This document shows, in pieces, positions 18,900 through 27,125 of a DNA stretch of 64,000 nt. The position numbers and the translations under genes were made by a program. The stretch is from contig NZ_WITI01000004.1 in assembly GCF_009601055.1 (NCBI RefSeq), positions 62,001-126,000 on the forward strand, given 5' to 3'. This DNA is from Lactococcus sp. dk101. Its GTDB lineage: Bacteria > Bacillota > Bacilli > Lactobacillales > Streptococcaceae. The notes under the pieces were generated by a model, which was given only the letters and a program-made list of their open reading frames with translations, did no database searches and was not told the origin of the DNA. Positions within the stretch are counted from its first letter, which is position 1, and each line of letters starts with the position of its first letter.

Positions 18900-19748
18900 T
18901 TAATGCGAATTTTCATCTGGATTGCGTGCCGTGCCGGCAAGTCCTTGTAGGCCATCAATCAATGCCATATCGTCAGCACTGAGCGTAAAATCAAAAATTT
19001 GAGCATTTTCTCTAATGCGCGCTGGCGTTACAGATTTTGGCAACGGCAGGAAGCCTTTTTGAACTGACCAACGCAGGACAACTTGGGCTACTGATTTTCC
19101 ATGCTTCTCAGCAAGTTCTGTCAGCTCTGACAGTCCTAATATTTTTCCTGTTCCAAGTGGGCTGTATGCTTCCGTCAATAAATCATGTTCTTGATTAAAT
19201 TGAACTAATTCTTTTTGTTGCACACTTGGGTTGATGATGATTTGATTGACAACTGGCTTGATTTCAGCAACTTCAAGCAAGGGCAATAAATGTCTAGCAT
19301 GAAAATTTGACGTCCCAATTGATTTGATTTTTCCTGCTCGAACAGCATCTTCCATGGCACGCCAAACTTGTGCATTCCGTTCAGCAAAATGCGGACGGGT
19401 TGGTAATGGATTTGGCCAGTGAATTAAAAACAAATCCATATAATCAAGTCCCAAACGACTTAAACTTTCATCAATTTCACGCGCAGCATCTTCTTTCGTC
19501 AAGGCAGTATCCCATAATTTGGAGGTGACAAACAAGTCTGAACGTGCGATACCGCTGTCCTTAATGGCACGACCGACCGAAGCCTCATTGCCGTAAACGG
19601 CTGCCGTATCAATATGACGATAGCCGACTTCAAGTGCCGTTTTTACCGCTTGATAGGCTTCTTCACCATCTTTTGATTGCCAAGTTCCAAAGCCTACACG
19701 CGGAATTTTTTCGCCATTTGAAAGCATAAAAGTTTCTTTTAAATCCAT
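18900..19748 (-). CDS. Aldo/keto reductase (2,5-diketogluconate reductase-like)
   Basis: NAD(P)H-dependent reductase of 282 residues. The catalytic tetrad is visible: D47 and Y52 in GYRHIDTAAVYGNE, K77 in TSKLW, H110 in LIHWPNP. The substrate is unknown; the family accepts many aldehydes and ketones. GGAG precedes the start. One exact palindrome copy (19119-19132) is read as LSELT. A short-spaced upstream gene (19807-20073) runs in the same direction, with a weak hairpin in between. Confidence 0.93.
   Translation of the reverse strand: MDLKETFMLSNGEKIPRVGFGTWQSKDGEEAYQAVKTALEVGYRHIDTAAVYGNEASVGRAIKDSGIARSDLFVTSKLWDTALTKEDAAREIDESLSRLGLDYMDLFLIHWPNPLPTRPHFAERNAQVWRAMEDAVRAGKIKSIGTSNFHARHLLPLLEVAEIKPVVNQIIINPSVQQKELVQFNQEHDLLTEAYSPLGTGKILGLSELTELAEKHGKSVAQVVLRWSVQKGFLPLPKSVTPARIRENAQIFDFTLSADDMALIDGLQGLAGTARNPDENSH
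19119..19132. repeat. TGTCAGNNCTGACA palindrome, copy 6 (in aldo/keto reductase gene)
   Basis: TGTCAG-CT-CTGACA, extended by one more pair to CTGTCAGCTCTGACAG; read as LSELTE. Confidence 0.9.
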
Positions 19749-19806
19749 TTTTTCTCCATTTCCCTAAATAATCTTGATAAAAAAAGCCGTTGTAAAAACA
19801 GCTTTT

Positions 19807-20073
19807 TTAAGCCAATTCTAATCCAGATTGAGCCACTGCATTTTCAAAAACAGGAGCTTCAACATGAAATTCAGTGTCAAACTGAACTTCGCCTGTCACG
19901 AATACTTTAACCGCAATCACGCCAGGTTTCCCCGATAAAATCCTCGCCAAACGATCAATGTCTGATTGATCTTCAATACCCTTGACGAAAATCTTGTGAT
20001 GGCCTGAGCCATCTGCTACTTTGTCCTCCAAACGAATGGTTGCACTGGTTAGCGCATCATTTTGTTCACTCAT
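19807..20073 (-). CDS. Small uncharacterised protein, possible ferredoxin-like alpha/beta fold
   Basis: 88 residues from the start at 20073 (MSEQNDALTSATIRLED), chosen because GGAG lies 7 nt before it; the open frame runs 17 codons further but without a ribosome site. The pattern IFVKGIEDQSDIDRLARILSGKPGVIAVKVFVTGEVQF looks like the beta-alpha-beta core of heavy-metal-associated domains, but the metal-binding CxxC is missing. I cannot assign a function. The gene precedes the aldo/keto reductase on the same strand and is followed by a weak hairpin with a T-run (about 19779-19808). Confidence 0.65.
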   Translation of the reverse strand: MSEQNDALTSATIRLEDKVADGSGHHKIFVKGIEDQSDIDRLARILSGKPGVIAVKVFVTGEVQFDTEFHVEAPVFENAVAQSGLELA

Positions 20074-20190
20074 TTGCATTCTCCACTTCTTTAGTGCTAA
20101 AGATTTATGCTTATATTTTAGCATATAAACTACAAAAACGCACCGATTTTTGACGAAAAAAAAGACTTAGCATTTGCTAAATCTTTAAAA

Positions 20191-20262
20191 TAGTCCCAAG
20201 GGGAATCGAACCCCTATTTCCGGAATGAGAAACCAGTTTCCTAACCATTAGAAGATGGGACC
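20191..20262 (-). tRNA. tRNA-Glu (anticodon CTC)
   Basis: 72 nt. Acceptor stem GGTCCCA/TGGGACT (closing G-U), D arm TTCT...AGGA, T arm AGGGG-TTCGATT-CCCCT. With the anticodon stem CTGGT/TCCGG the loop is TTCTCAT and the anticodon CTC (codon GAG). The innermost pair of that stem is a T-T mismatch, and position 26 is doubled. CCA is not encoded. The body looks like a Glu tRNA, but the odd anticodon stem lowers certainty. Confidence 0.75.
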
Positions 20263-20475
20263 TGACTACCTTTCTAGTCTAGCACTATCAAACAAGTCTG
20301 TCAAAAATTTGAGTGGGAAATCGCTATTTTTTTATGAATAATATAGCAGAAAAACAAAACAGTACAGACCTGTCAATTTTTCTCTCATTCGTTTTAAAAC
20401 TCACCCCCCATTGCATGAAAATCACACGATGGGCGAACGAAAATCCCTAGCGGGCATTTTCTAGAGTTTTCATTA

Positions 20476-20520
20476 GAATGAAAGAAAAAAGTTGTCGTTT
20501 TTTCTTTCATTCGTTATAAT
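20476..20520 (+). promoter_or_regulatory. Promoter inside a perfect 15-bp inverted repeat; predicts a leaderless mRNA
   Basis: GAATGAAAGAAAAAA (20476-20490) is exactly complementary to TTTTTTCTTTCATTC (20498-20512). The 7-nt centre holds the -35 TTGTCG (20492-20497); after 17 bp comes -10 TATAAT (20515-20520). The ATG follows at 20527, so transcription should start at or within a base of the start codon. The rest of the interval 20263-20475 shows two weaker inverted repeats (CCCAT...ATGGG near 20407-20432; GAAAAT...ATTTTC near 20438-20461). Confidence 0.7.
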
Positions 20521-20526
20521 AAAGCT

Positions 20527-21327
20527 ATGAAAAAAATCAGTTTTAAAGTCACTTTAAACAAAGAAGACGATTTGAAGATTGGATTGCCTTCTGGTGCCGA
20601 ACTTCAGCTCTTTGCCTGCAATCATTCACGTTTCAAATTGAATGAATCTGCCTTTTTTATCCTTCTGAAAAAGAAACATCCTGTTTATATCAGCGCTGAC
20701 AAAAACCAATTTCCAAAAATTGAATTTGACCAGGTTCTCATTATTGAAGCTGCTGTTTATGATATTGAAAAATTATATTTAGTGCAATTTTTCATTCAAG
20801 AAGCGTCAGACGCCGGGCTAAAGCTTGCTCAACTGTCAGATAATTTGACAAAAATTCCACAAAATATCTACAAAGCATGTGCAAAATCAACTGATGAAAT
20901 CCTGTCAGCTCTGACAGCCTTTGGAATTAAACTTGAAAAGAAAAAATACGTGCCAGCAAAAGCGCAACATCGTTGGAAAAAAGCACTCGCAGAAATTGAA
21001 TTTCACATCGACTACGAGGGTACAAAAGCACAGGTCATTTGGCAAAAAGCCAGTGAAATGCGTATCTTGGCAGGTGCCACAATGTTGCCTGACGCGCTTG
21101 CTCCACGTCGAAAAGATGGAAGTTTGGGCATTCAGGCCACATTTACGACAAGCTTACGCCAAGCAAATCAAGCCAAATGGAATGCTGAAAACTGGACAAC
21201 GACAAAGGACATCATCTTGCGTTCTGTCAACGAAGTCGGGCATTTTCTATATTTTGCAGGAACTAACAGCTGGCTTCAAATGGTTGATGATAATGGAAAA
21301 TCTATTCACGAGTGGGCAGTGGTTTAA
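20527..21327 (+). CDS. Uncharacterised 266-residue protein
   Basis: I do not recognise the family. The protein is soluble, with no signal peptide or membrane segment. Its first ~90 residues are beta-rich (ISFKVTLNKEDDLKIGLPSGAELQLFACNHSRFKL), followed by a basic middle (about 138-160) and a C-terminal region with many W and Q residues. No Shine-Dalgarno precedes the ATG and the promoter lies immediately upstream. It stands alone between tRNA-Glu and a convergent gene, with a strong terminator. It contains one exact palindrome copy (read ILSALTA) and one near-copy (20688-20701, read YISADK); a second near-copy lies in the downstream interval. Confidence 0.8.
   Translation: MKKISFKVTLNKEDDLKIGLPSGAELQLFACNHSRFKLNESAFFILLKKKHPVYISADKNQFPKIEFDQVLIIEAAVYDIEKLYLVQFFIQEASDAGLKLAQLSDNLTKIPQNIYKACAKSTDEILSALTAFGIKLEKKKYVPAKAQHRWKKALAEIEFHIDYEGTKAQVIWQKASEMRILAGATMLPDALAPRRKDGSLGIQATFTTSLRQANQAKWNAENWTTTKDIILRSVNEVGHFLYFAGTNSWLQMVDDNGKSIHEWAVV
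20903..20916. repeat. TGTCAGNNCTGACA palindrome, copy 7
   Basis: TGTCAG-CT-CTGACA, extended to 16 bp by flanking C/G; read as ILSALTA in the 266-residue protein. Near-copies TATCAGCGCTGACA lie at 20688-20701 and 21370-21383. Confidence 0.9.
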
Positions 21328-21386
21328 GATGGATTTGTTTAGTATTCGCCAAGCTTGTCCACTCTCGCCTATCAGCGCTGACAAAA

Positions 21387-21416
21387 AAAGCTTGTCCTTA
21401 GACAAGCTTTTTATTT
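21387..21416. terminator. Terminator between converging genes
   Basis: 10-bp stem AAAGCTTGTC/GACAAGCTTT (21387-21396/21401-21410) with loop CTTA, T-run on the plus strand and A-run on the other side. Confidence 0.88.
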
Positions 21417-21617
21417 TTTATTCACTAATTCATAATAAAGTTCGTTGGCTGTTCCTGAAAATTCATATTTTTCGCCGTCGATTTCAACATCCAAAATTTC
21501 ATCTGCATCATCCATCGGTGGAAAATCATCCAACATCAGGCTGACAAATTCCGACACGTTTTCAAATTCGTCATCATAAGTTCCGCCATTCGTCATCCGA
21601 ATTTTTAATTTCAACAT
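21411..21617 (-). CDS. Small acidic uncharacterised protein
   Basis: 68 residues, very acidic (DDFPPMDDADEILDVEIDGEKYEF), no cysteine and no membrane segment. It looks like a small beta-sheet protein (LKLKIRMTNGGTYDDEF, LDVEIDGEKYEFSG). An AGAGAG site precedes the start. The gene follows tsaD by 25 bp on the same strand, so it may be the last gene of the tsaB-rimI-tsaD operon. Function unknown. Confidence 0.75.
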   Translation of the reverse strand: MLKLKIRMTNGGTYDDEFENVSEFVSLMLDDFPPMDDADEILDVEIDGEKYEFSGTANELYYELVNKK

Positions 21618-21642
21618 GTTCAGTCTCTCTATTTTCTATTTT

Positions 21643-22659
21643 TTACAAAGTATCAAAAACTAAACTTGGTTTCGCATTTAAGTCCAAACCAGCATAATTT
21701 TCTCTTTGCATTTCGATATAAGCCGCTGCTGCAATCATCCCTGCATTGTCTCCGCATAAGCGCAATGGTGGAACAATCACTTTCGCTTCTGTGATTTCAT
21801 TTGCCAAACGTTCACGCAGACCTTGGTTGGCAGAAACGCCACCACCGACAATCAAAGTTTTGACAGGGAATTTTTCCAAAGCCAATTTTGTCTTGCCAAT
21901 CAAGACATCAAGAACTGCTGCTTGGAATGAAGCTGCCAAATTCACAAGATCATCTTTGACCAAATCATCGCCTTTTTGTTCAGCATTATGAACCGTGTTG
22001 ATAAAAGCTGATTTCAAGCCAGAAAATGAAAATTCGATTTCGTGTGTGGTCATCATGGCACGAGGGAAATGATAAGTGTCTTGCCCTTGGTGTGCCAATT
22101 CATCAATCGCTTTTCCTGATGGATAAGTCAAGCCCATGACACGTCCCACTTTATCGTAAGCTTCACCGGCTGCATCATCACGTGTTTCACCCACTTTTTT
22201 ATAGCTGCCTTCTTTTTCCACATAAACAAGTTCACTGTGTCCACCTGAAACCAGCAAAGCCATTGCAGGATATTCGATTGTATCAACCAAAGCAGCGGCC
22301 ATCATGTGACCCGCCATGTGATTGACTGGAATAAGTGGCAAATGATTTGCCCAAGCAAATGTCTTTGCAGCCATAATTCCAATCAGCAAAGCACCGACAA
22401 GTCCAGGTCCTTGAGTAACAGCAACGGCAGTCAAATCTTCCGCCGTAATTCCCGCTTGAACAAGTGCTTCATCAATACAAGCAGTGATTTGTTCAACGTG
22501 ATGGCGACTTGCCACTTCTGGCACGACCCCGCCGAAACGCTTGTGGCTATTGATTTGACTCGCAATGATATTGGATAAAAGTTCTGTTCCATTTTTTAGA
22601 ACAGCAACTGATGTTTCATCACATGATGTTTCAAATGCTAGGATATAATTGTCTTTCAT
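21643..22659 (-). CDS. tsaD: tRNA N6-threonylcarbamoyladenosine transferase TsaD
   Basis: Catalytic subunit that transfers threonylcarbamoyl onto A37 of ANN-decoding tRNAs, working with TsaB and TsaE. 338 residues, normal length. Metal ligands H114 and H118 lie in NHMAGHMMA; the ASKHA-fold motif [10 protein letters not shown] is at 8-17 and [11 protein letters not shown] at 85-94. It is downstream of tsaB and two acetyltransferase genes on the same strand, a common Firmicutes arrangement. Confidence 0.97.
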   Translation of the reverse strand: MKDNYILAFETSCDETSVAVLKNGTELLSNIIASQINSHKRFGGVVPEVASRHHVEQITACIDEALVQAGITAEDLTAVAVTQGPGLVGALLIGIMAAKTFAWANHLPLIPVNHMAGHMMAAALVDTIEYPAMALLVSGGHSELVYVEKEGSYKKVGETRDDAAGEAYDKVGRVMGLTYPSGKAIDELAHQGQDTYHFPRAMMTTHEIEFSFSGLKSAFINTVHNAEQKGDDLVKDDLVNLAASFQAAVLDVLIGKTKLALEKFPVKTLIVGGGVSANQGLRERLANEITEAKVIVPPLRLCGDNAGMIAAAAYIEMQRENYAGLDLNAKPSLVFDTL

Positions 22660-22681
22660 TTTTATTTCTTTTCTTTTTATA

Positions 22682-23158
22682 CTAATTTTTTGTGTTAAGT
22701 CGCATCAAGATTGCATCTTCTTGCGGCATACTGTAATAATTTTTTCTAATATGGTAGGCTTCAAAACCGAATTTTTGATAAAGTTTTTGAGCAGGAAGAT
22801 TTGACGCACGAACTTCTAAAAATACCGTTTCAATCAATTCATTTGCTGCTTTATCCGCCCAGTTGACAGGCAGTTGATCCAACAATCTGCTGGCAAGCCC
22901 TTGATGATGATAGGCTGGCTTGATTGCAATATTGGTAATCTCAATTTCATTGATGACTTCCGTCACTGCTAAAAAGCCGACGATTTCTTGCGCATCCTCA
23001 ATAACAAAATACCTGCTGGTTTTTGTTGCTAAGTCATTTTCAATATAAGCATGACTCCAAGGAGACAATGAATAATTTTCTGATAAAACTTGAAAAATAC
23101 CAGTGATGTCCTTCTCATTTGAGCCCTTTTCATGTGAACATTGTCTAATTTTCAGCAT
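22682..23158 (-). CDS. rimI: RimI-type GNAT acetyltransferase
   Basis: 158 residues, GNAT fold. The acetyl-CoA loop motif is [18 protein letters not shown] (about 97-114), and [17 protein letters not shown] (about 132-148) is characteristic of ribosomal-protein-alanine N-acetyltransferases. It overlaps the preceding gene by 14 nt, which indicates translational coupling. It is one of two tandem GNAT genes between tsaB and tsaD; this one is the closer match to RimI. Confidence 0.88.
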   Translation of the reverse strand: MLKIRQCSHEKGSNEKDITGIFQVLSENYSLSPWSHAYIENDLATKTSRYFVIEDAQEIVGFLAVTEVINEIEITNIAIKPAYHHQGLASRLLDQLPVNWADKAANELIETVFLEVRASNLPAQKLYQKFGFEAYHIRKNYYSMPQEDAILMRLNTKN

Positions 23159-23711
23159 CTTTTCTCAATTGTTTAATCATCCAAATGGCATCGCCACCGT
23201 CATCATAATAGCTTGGCATCAATTTATCAGTCTGAAAGCCATTGCGACGATAAAGGCCTTGCGCCTTTGTATTATCACGTCTGACCTCCAAAGTCATCAA
23301 AACTTTGCCTAAATCGGTCATCAAACGAACGATTTGACTAATCAATGTCGTTGCAATTCCTTGATTTTGAAATTTGCGAATGACTGCCAAATTTGAAATA
23401 TGAATATTTTTTCCGTGGTCTGTCAAACGCGCACCGATAAAGCCAACGACCTTTCGGTCAACTTCAGCCACGATGAAAAATGCGTCATTGTTCTTGACGA
23501 TTTCGTGTTCAAAATGTGAAAAAGTCCATGGCACATCGCCATCATAAACATCACGTTCAATCGCCAACATATCGACAATATCTAAACGTTCCGCCAAACG
23601 ATAATTAACGCCATTTTGCTGACTTTCCAACTCAATCTCATCCATGTCGAGATAACGTCGGGGGTTAAATCCTTTGAACGTATCCGCTAGTAGCGTTTTC
23701 AGCTTCTTCAT
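23145..23711 (-). CDS. GNAT acetyltransferase (RimI-like)
   Basis: 188 residues with a ~45-residue N-terminal extension (KKLKTLLADTFKGFNPRRYLDMDEIELES) before the GNAT domain. The acetyl-CoA motif VIRKFQNQGIATTLIS lies near 117-132, and EVRRDNTKAQGLYRRNGFQ near 149-167. It overlaps tsaB by 47 nt; if translation instead starts at a later methionine, the overlap disappears. Tandem RimI-like genes with tsaB and tsaD are usual in streptococci and lactococci, but the division of labour is unknown. Confidence 0.85.
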   Translation of the reverse strand: MKKLKTLLADTFKGFNPRRYLDMDEIELESQQNGVNYRLAERLDIVDMLAIERDVYDGDVPWTFSHFEHEIVKNNDAFFIVAEVDRKVVGFIGARLTDHGKNIHISNLAVIRKFQNQGIATTLISQIVRLMTDLGKVLMTLEVRRDNTKAQGLYRRNGFQTDKLMPSYYDDGGDAIWMIKQLRKDAEN

Positions 23712-24390
23712 GTGTTTCCAACCATTTCTCTTCTGCTTCTACTTTTTTCAAGTATTTTGGGGCAAATCCATGTACAGCTACTGGTTGCAAGGTTTCGCCA
23801 ATTTTTGCAAGTGCATAGGCAGATGGCAAAACTGACAAACTGTCTGTCACAATTTGTTCTTCCTTGAAGCCTGCAGCTTTGATTTCTTCAACAAAGTTTG
23901 TTGTTTCACCTGTGAAAATCACTTGGTCAAATGCTGTGACTTTTTTGCTTAAATCTGCTAAAAATTCACTGAAAATACAGTGTTGGTCTGCAACAATCAC
24001 TTTTTGATCTTGATAAACAGCAGCATAAGCATTGCCACGACGCGCGTCCATAACTGGTACAACAAACTTATGGTCTGCTTCCAAGCGACTTGCAATCGAA
24101 AGCAAACTTGATACGCCTACGATTTCTTTGTTCAAGGCATAAGCCAAGGTCTTACCGACTGTTGCTGCCAAACGTAGCCCTGTATAAGAACCAGGCCCTT
24201 GCGCAACAACAATGCGATCAAGATCAGAAGCTTCAAGATCGCTTTGATCAATCAAAAAATCAATCGCCGTCATCAATGTGGTACTGTGGTTTTTCTTTAA
24301 ATTTAATGTAATTTCGCCTAAAATAACATCTTCTGCTACAAGTGCAACAGATAAGGCTTTTGATGAACTGTCTAATGCTAATAGTTTCAT
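23665..24390 (-). CDS. tsaB: tRNA threonylcarbamoyladenosine biosynthesis protein TsaB
   Basis: Non-catalytic ASKHA-fold partner of TsaD in t6A synthesis. 241 residues. N-terminal ALDSSSKALSVAL (5-17) and QGPGSYTGLRLAATVGKTLAYAL (about 64-86) are diagnostic. It is the first gene of the tsaB-rimI-rimI-like-tsaD block. The ribosome site is weak (AAGAAA). The 260-bp interval upstream contains only the divergent rpoY promoter region as far as I can see. Confidence 0.95.
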   Translation of the reverse strand: MKLLALDSSSKALSVALVAEDVILGEITLNLKKNHSTTLMTAIDFLIDQSDLEASDLDRIVVAQGPGSYTGLRLAATVGKTLAYALNKEIVGVSSLLSIASRLEADHKFVVPVMDARRGNAYAAVYQDQKVIVADQHCIFSEFLADLSKKVTAFDQVIFTGETTNFVEEIKAAGFKEEQIVTDSLSVLPSAYALAKIGETLQPVAVHGFAPKYLKKVEAEEKWLETHEEAENATSGYVQRI

Positions 24391-24561
24391 TTTATTTCTT
24401 TTCTTATTCTATTTTAATCTCACAAACAAGTGAATGGTCACTCCTTTGGAAATCTTCTTTTCTATTTTACCACGCTGAAGCTCTAACTTCCAACTTTATT
24501 TCTTTGATAACGATTTCTTTTATGAAAATAATGATTGTCTCTTTCCAAAAAGTCATAAATA

Positions 24562-24570
24562 TGCTAAAAT
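24562..24570 (+). promoter_or_regulatory. rpoY extended -10 element
   Basis: TGCTAAAAT with hexamer TAAAAT at 24565-24570; no good -35. The predicted leader is about 75 nt and contains the hairpin at 24622-24640 described under findings. Confidence 0.55.
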
Positions 24571-24650
24571 TAGAGTAATGCAATTGTGACAAGCACACAC
24601 AAAGAATTGTAAAAGAAAGGAAAACGAGCTTCTCTCGTTTATGATAACCT

Positions 24651-24881
24651 ATGATTTTCAAAGTTTTTTACCAAAAAGATAAAACACGCGCTCCACGTCG
24701 TGAAAATACACAAATCATGTACCTCGACCTTGATGTTAAAGATGAAAAAGCAGGCGTTATTGCAGGCCGCGAACTTCTCGCATCAAACACAGAATATGTG
24801 GTTGAATTCATTGAAGGGCTCAGCGATGATGCTGTTGCTTATGACCAAGAAAATGGCGATTTCGAAATTACAACATTTTAA
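24651..24881 (+). CDS. rpoY: RNA polymerase epsilon subunit RpoY
   Basis: 76-residue accessory subunit of Firmicutes RNA polymerase, not essential where tested. The sequence begins MIFKVFYQKDKTRAPRRENT, the conserved family start, and ends with a typical acidic tail. It lies directly upstream of rnjA on the same strand, the usual arrangement. A good AAAGGA site lies about 30 nt before the ATG, with a 7-bp hairpin in between; no other ribosome site fits. Confidence 0.93.
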   Translation: MIFKVFYQKDKTRAPRRENTQIMYLDLDVKDEKAGVIAGRELLASNTEYVVEFIEGLSDDAVAYDQENGDFEITTF

Positions 24882-25182
24882 TCTTTGTAAAAATGAAAGA
24901 ACTACTTTAGGTTTTTCTCAAAAAGAGGAAAGGTTAGAGTTATTTTGTTGTACTCTTTTATCAATCTAAAGTCGATCCTCAGGAGTGAACGAAACTCGAC
25001 GACTTTTGAAATTACTTAATCAACATTTTTGATATTTTTTTGATTAAGAGGAACGCTACAAACTGCTTTTTTCGAGATTTGCCGATGAAGTTTTAAAAAT
25101 TGACTGAATTTCGCAAAATCTGAGTATTTAGAGCTTCCCTTAACATTCGAATTATAATAACTCCATTCTACGAAAGGAAAAC
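24882..25182 (+). promoter_or_regulatory. rpoY-rnjA intergenic region with two inverted repeats and a -10 box
   Basis: A 301-bp interval. AAAGTCG/CGACTTT (24968-24974/25000-25006) and CTTAATCAA/TTGATTAAG (about 25014-25051) can form stems but lack a clean T-run. TATAAT at 25153-25158 and GAAAGGAAAA before the rnjA ATG suggest a separate short-leader transcript; no matching -35 is seen at 17 bp. Confidence 0.5.
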
Positions 25183-26865
25183 ATGCCAAAGCAATTAAAA
25201 ATAAAATCCAATGAAGTTGCAGTTTACGCCATTGGCGGACTGGGCGAAATTGGTAAAAATACTTATGGTATCGAGTACAAGGATGAAATTATCATCGTTG
25301 ATGCTGGTATCAAATTCCCTGAAGACGATCTGTTAGGCGTTGACTATGTCATTCCAGATTATTCTTATATAGTGGAAAATATCGATCGCATTAAAGGACT
25401 TTTTATCACCCACGGTCACGAAGACCATATCGGTGGAATTCCTTTCTTGCTTAAACAAGCAAATATCCCAATCTATGCAGGCCCACTTAGCCTTGCTTTG
25501 ATTCGAGGAAAATTGGAAGAACATGGCCTTTTACGTGATGCAAAACTTTATGAAATTCATCCAGATAGCGTCATCAAGTTTAATTATTTGAGCTTGAGCT
25601 TCTTCCGCACAACCCACTCTATCCCAGAACCTATCGCTGTTGTCGTTGATACTCCTGAAGGCAAAATCGTTGCCACAGGGGACTTCAAATTTGACTTCAC
25701 ACCAGTTGGTGAACCTGCTGACTTGCACGCGATGGCACGTTTGGGTGACGAAGGCGTTTTGCTCTTACTCTCAGACTCTACTAACGCTGAAATTCCAACC
25801 TTCTCAAACTCTGAAAAAGTCGTTGGTGCAAGCATCATGAAAATCTTTGAACGTATTGAAGGTCGAATTATTTTCGCTTCATTTGCGTCAAATATTTTCC
25901 GTTTGCAACAAGCGATTGATGGTGCTGTGAAAACAGGTCGCCATGTCGTTGTTTTCGGTCGTTCAATGGAAAAAGCCATTGTCAATGGTCTTGAACTTGG
26001 TTATTTGCACGCACCTGAAGGTACAATCATTGACCCAAGTGATATCAATCAATATCCTAGCCACGAACTTGTCATCATGTGTACAGGTTCGCAAGGCGAA
26101 CCAATGGCTGCCCTTTCCCGTATCGCAAATGGCATGCACCGTCATATCACTTTGCAAATGGGCGACACCGTTGTCTTTTCATCAAATGCCATTCCTGGAA
26201 ATACCTATGGCGTTAATCAGTTGATTAACAAAATTTCTGAAGCTGGTGCTGAAGTGATCTACGGTAAAATGAATAATATCCATACTTCTGGTCATGGTGG
26301 ACAACAAGAACAAAAATTGATGTTACGCCTGATCAAGCCAAAATACTTCATGCCTGTTCATGGTGAATATCGAATGCTCAAAATTCACACTGGACTCGCT
26401 CAAGATGTTGGTGTACCAAAAGAAAATTGTTTCATTTTGGAAAACGGAGATGTACTTGCAGTAACTGCTGATTCTGCCCGCTATGCTGACCACATCAATG
26501 CGTCTGACACTTATGTTGATGGCTCTGGTATTGGTGATGTCGGAAATGCTGTCCTTCATGACCGTCATGAATTGGCGGAAGACGGGATTGTACTTGCGGT
26601 TGCAACTGTTGACTTTGAAAACAAAACAGTCCTTGCAGGACCTGATTTGCTCAGCCGAGGCTTTATTTATATGCGTGAATCTGGCGATTTGATTCGCTCA
26701 GGACAACGCGTCTTATTCAATGCCATTCGTCAAGCTATGCAAGATGAAAATGCAAACGAAGCAAGTGTTGCTCGTGCCATGCGCGAAGCACTTAGCCCAT
26801 TCTTATACAAACAAACAGAACGTGAACCATTGGTTGTTCCAATGATTATGACGCCTGATAAATAA
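25183..26865 (+). CDS. rnjA: Ribonuclease J1
   Basis: Endo- and 5'-3' exoribonuclease of the metallo-beta-lactamase/beta-CASP family, central to mRNA turnover in Firmicutes. 560 residues. The metal motif is H77-G-H79-E-D81-H82; TGDFKFD (about 163-169) carries a further ligand, and the beta-CASP core includes [12 protein letters not shown] and [11 protein letters not shown]. The order rpoY-rnjA fits J1 rather than J2. A strong terminator formed by the dispersed palindrome follows 5 bp after the stop. Confidence 0.96.
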   Translation: MPKQLKIKSNEVAVYAIGGLGEIGKNTYGIEYKDEIIIVDAGIKFPEDDLLGVDYVIPDYSYIVENIDRIKGLFITHGHEDHIGGIPFLLKQANIPIYAGPLSLALIRGKLEEHGLLRDAKLYEIHPDSVIKFNYLSLSFFRTTHSIPEPIAVVVDTPEGKIVATGDFKFDFTPVGEPADLHAMARLGDEGVLLLLSDSTNAEIPTFSNSEKVVGASIMKIFERIEGRIIFASFASNIFRLQQAIDGAVKTGRHVVVFGRSMEKAIVNGLELGYLHAPEGTIIDPSDINQYPSHELVIMCTGSQGEPMAALSRIANGMHRHITLQMGDTVVFSSNAIPGNTYGVNQLINKISEAGAEVIYGKMNNIHTSGHGGQQEQKLMLRLIKPKYFMPVHGEYRMLKIHTGLAQDVGVPKENCFILENGDVLAVTADSARYADHINASDTYVDGSGIGDVGNAVLHDRHELAEDGIVLAVATVDFENKTVLAGPDLLSRGFIYMRESGDLIRSGQRVLFNAIRQAMQDENANEASVARAMREALSPFLYKQTEREPLVVPMIMTPDK

Positions 26866-26867
26866 AA

Positions 26868-26893
26868 AAAATCTGTCAGCTCTGACAGATTTT
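26868..26893. terminator. rnjA terminator, built on palindrome copy 8
   Basis: Stem AAAATCTGTCAG/CTGACAGATTTT followed by seven T. The core 26874-26887 is TGTCAG-CT-CTGACA. Confidence 0.92.
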
Positions 26894-26986
26894 TTTGATT
26901 AAGTTTACTTCAAGTCTCATCTAATTTCATTTTAAGATTACGGTGGTAAGATATGTTCATAGAAAAAATAAAGGCAGGACATCAAC

Positions 26987-27097
26987 ATGAAAAATCAAAC
27001 ATCATCAACAATTAAACTGAACAATATCCATTTTGAAATGATTAAAGCAAACGAAAAAGAAACTAAAAAAATCAATCCTTTTACATACGGAATCTAA
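26987..27097 (+). CDS. Orphan 36-residue peptide gene
   Basis: The peptide begins MKNQTSSTIKLNN and ends KKINPFTYGI. It is hydrophilic, without a signal peptide or cysteine, with a K/E-rich middle and an aromatic, proline-containing C-terminus. An AGG site lies about 12 nt upstream, an extended -10 TGGTAAGAT is at 26944-26952, and a strong terminator starts 1 bp after the stop, so it forms a complete small transcription unit. I do not recognise a family. It could be a signalling or modified-peptide precursor, but no processing gene is adjacent. Confidence 0.55.
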   Translation: MKNQTSSTIKLNNIHFEMIKANEKETKKINPFTYGI

Positions 27098-27125
27098 AAA
27101 AAAAAAACGAACACTTGTTCGTTTT
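27098..27125. terminator. Bidirectional terminator, peptide gene / surface protein gene
   Basis: Perfect stem AAAACGAACA/TGTTCGTTTT with centre CT, A-run on one side and T-run on the other. Confidence 0.88.

Noticed and set aside
24960-25052. Inverted repeats in the rpoY-rnjA gap, considered as a terminator or riboswitch
   Set aside because: No T-run after either stem and no known riboswitch consensus; kept only as an unexplained leader feature.
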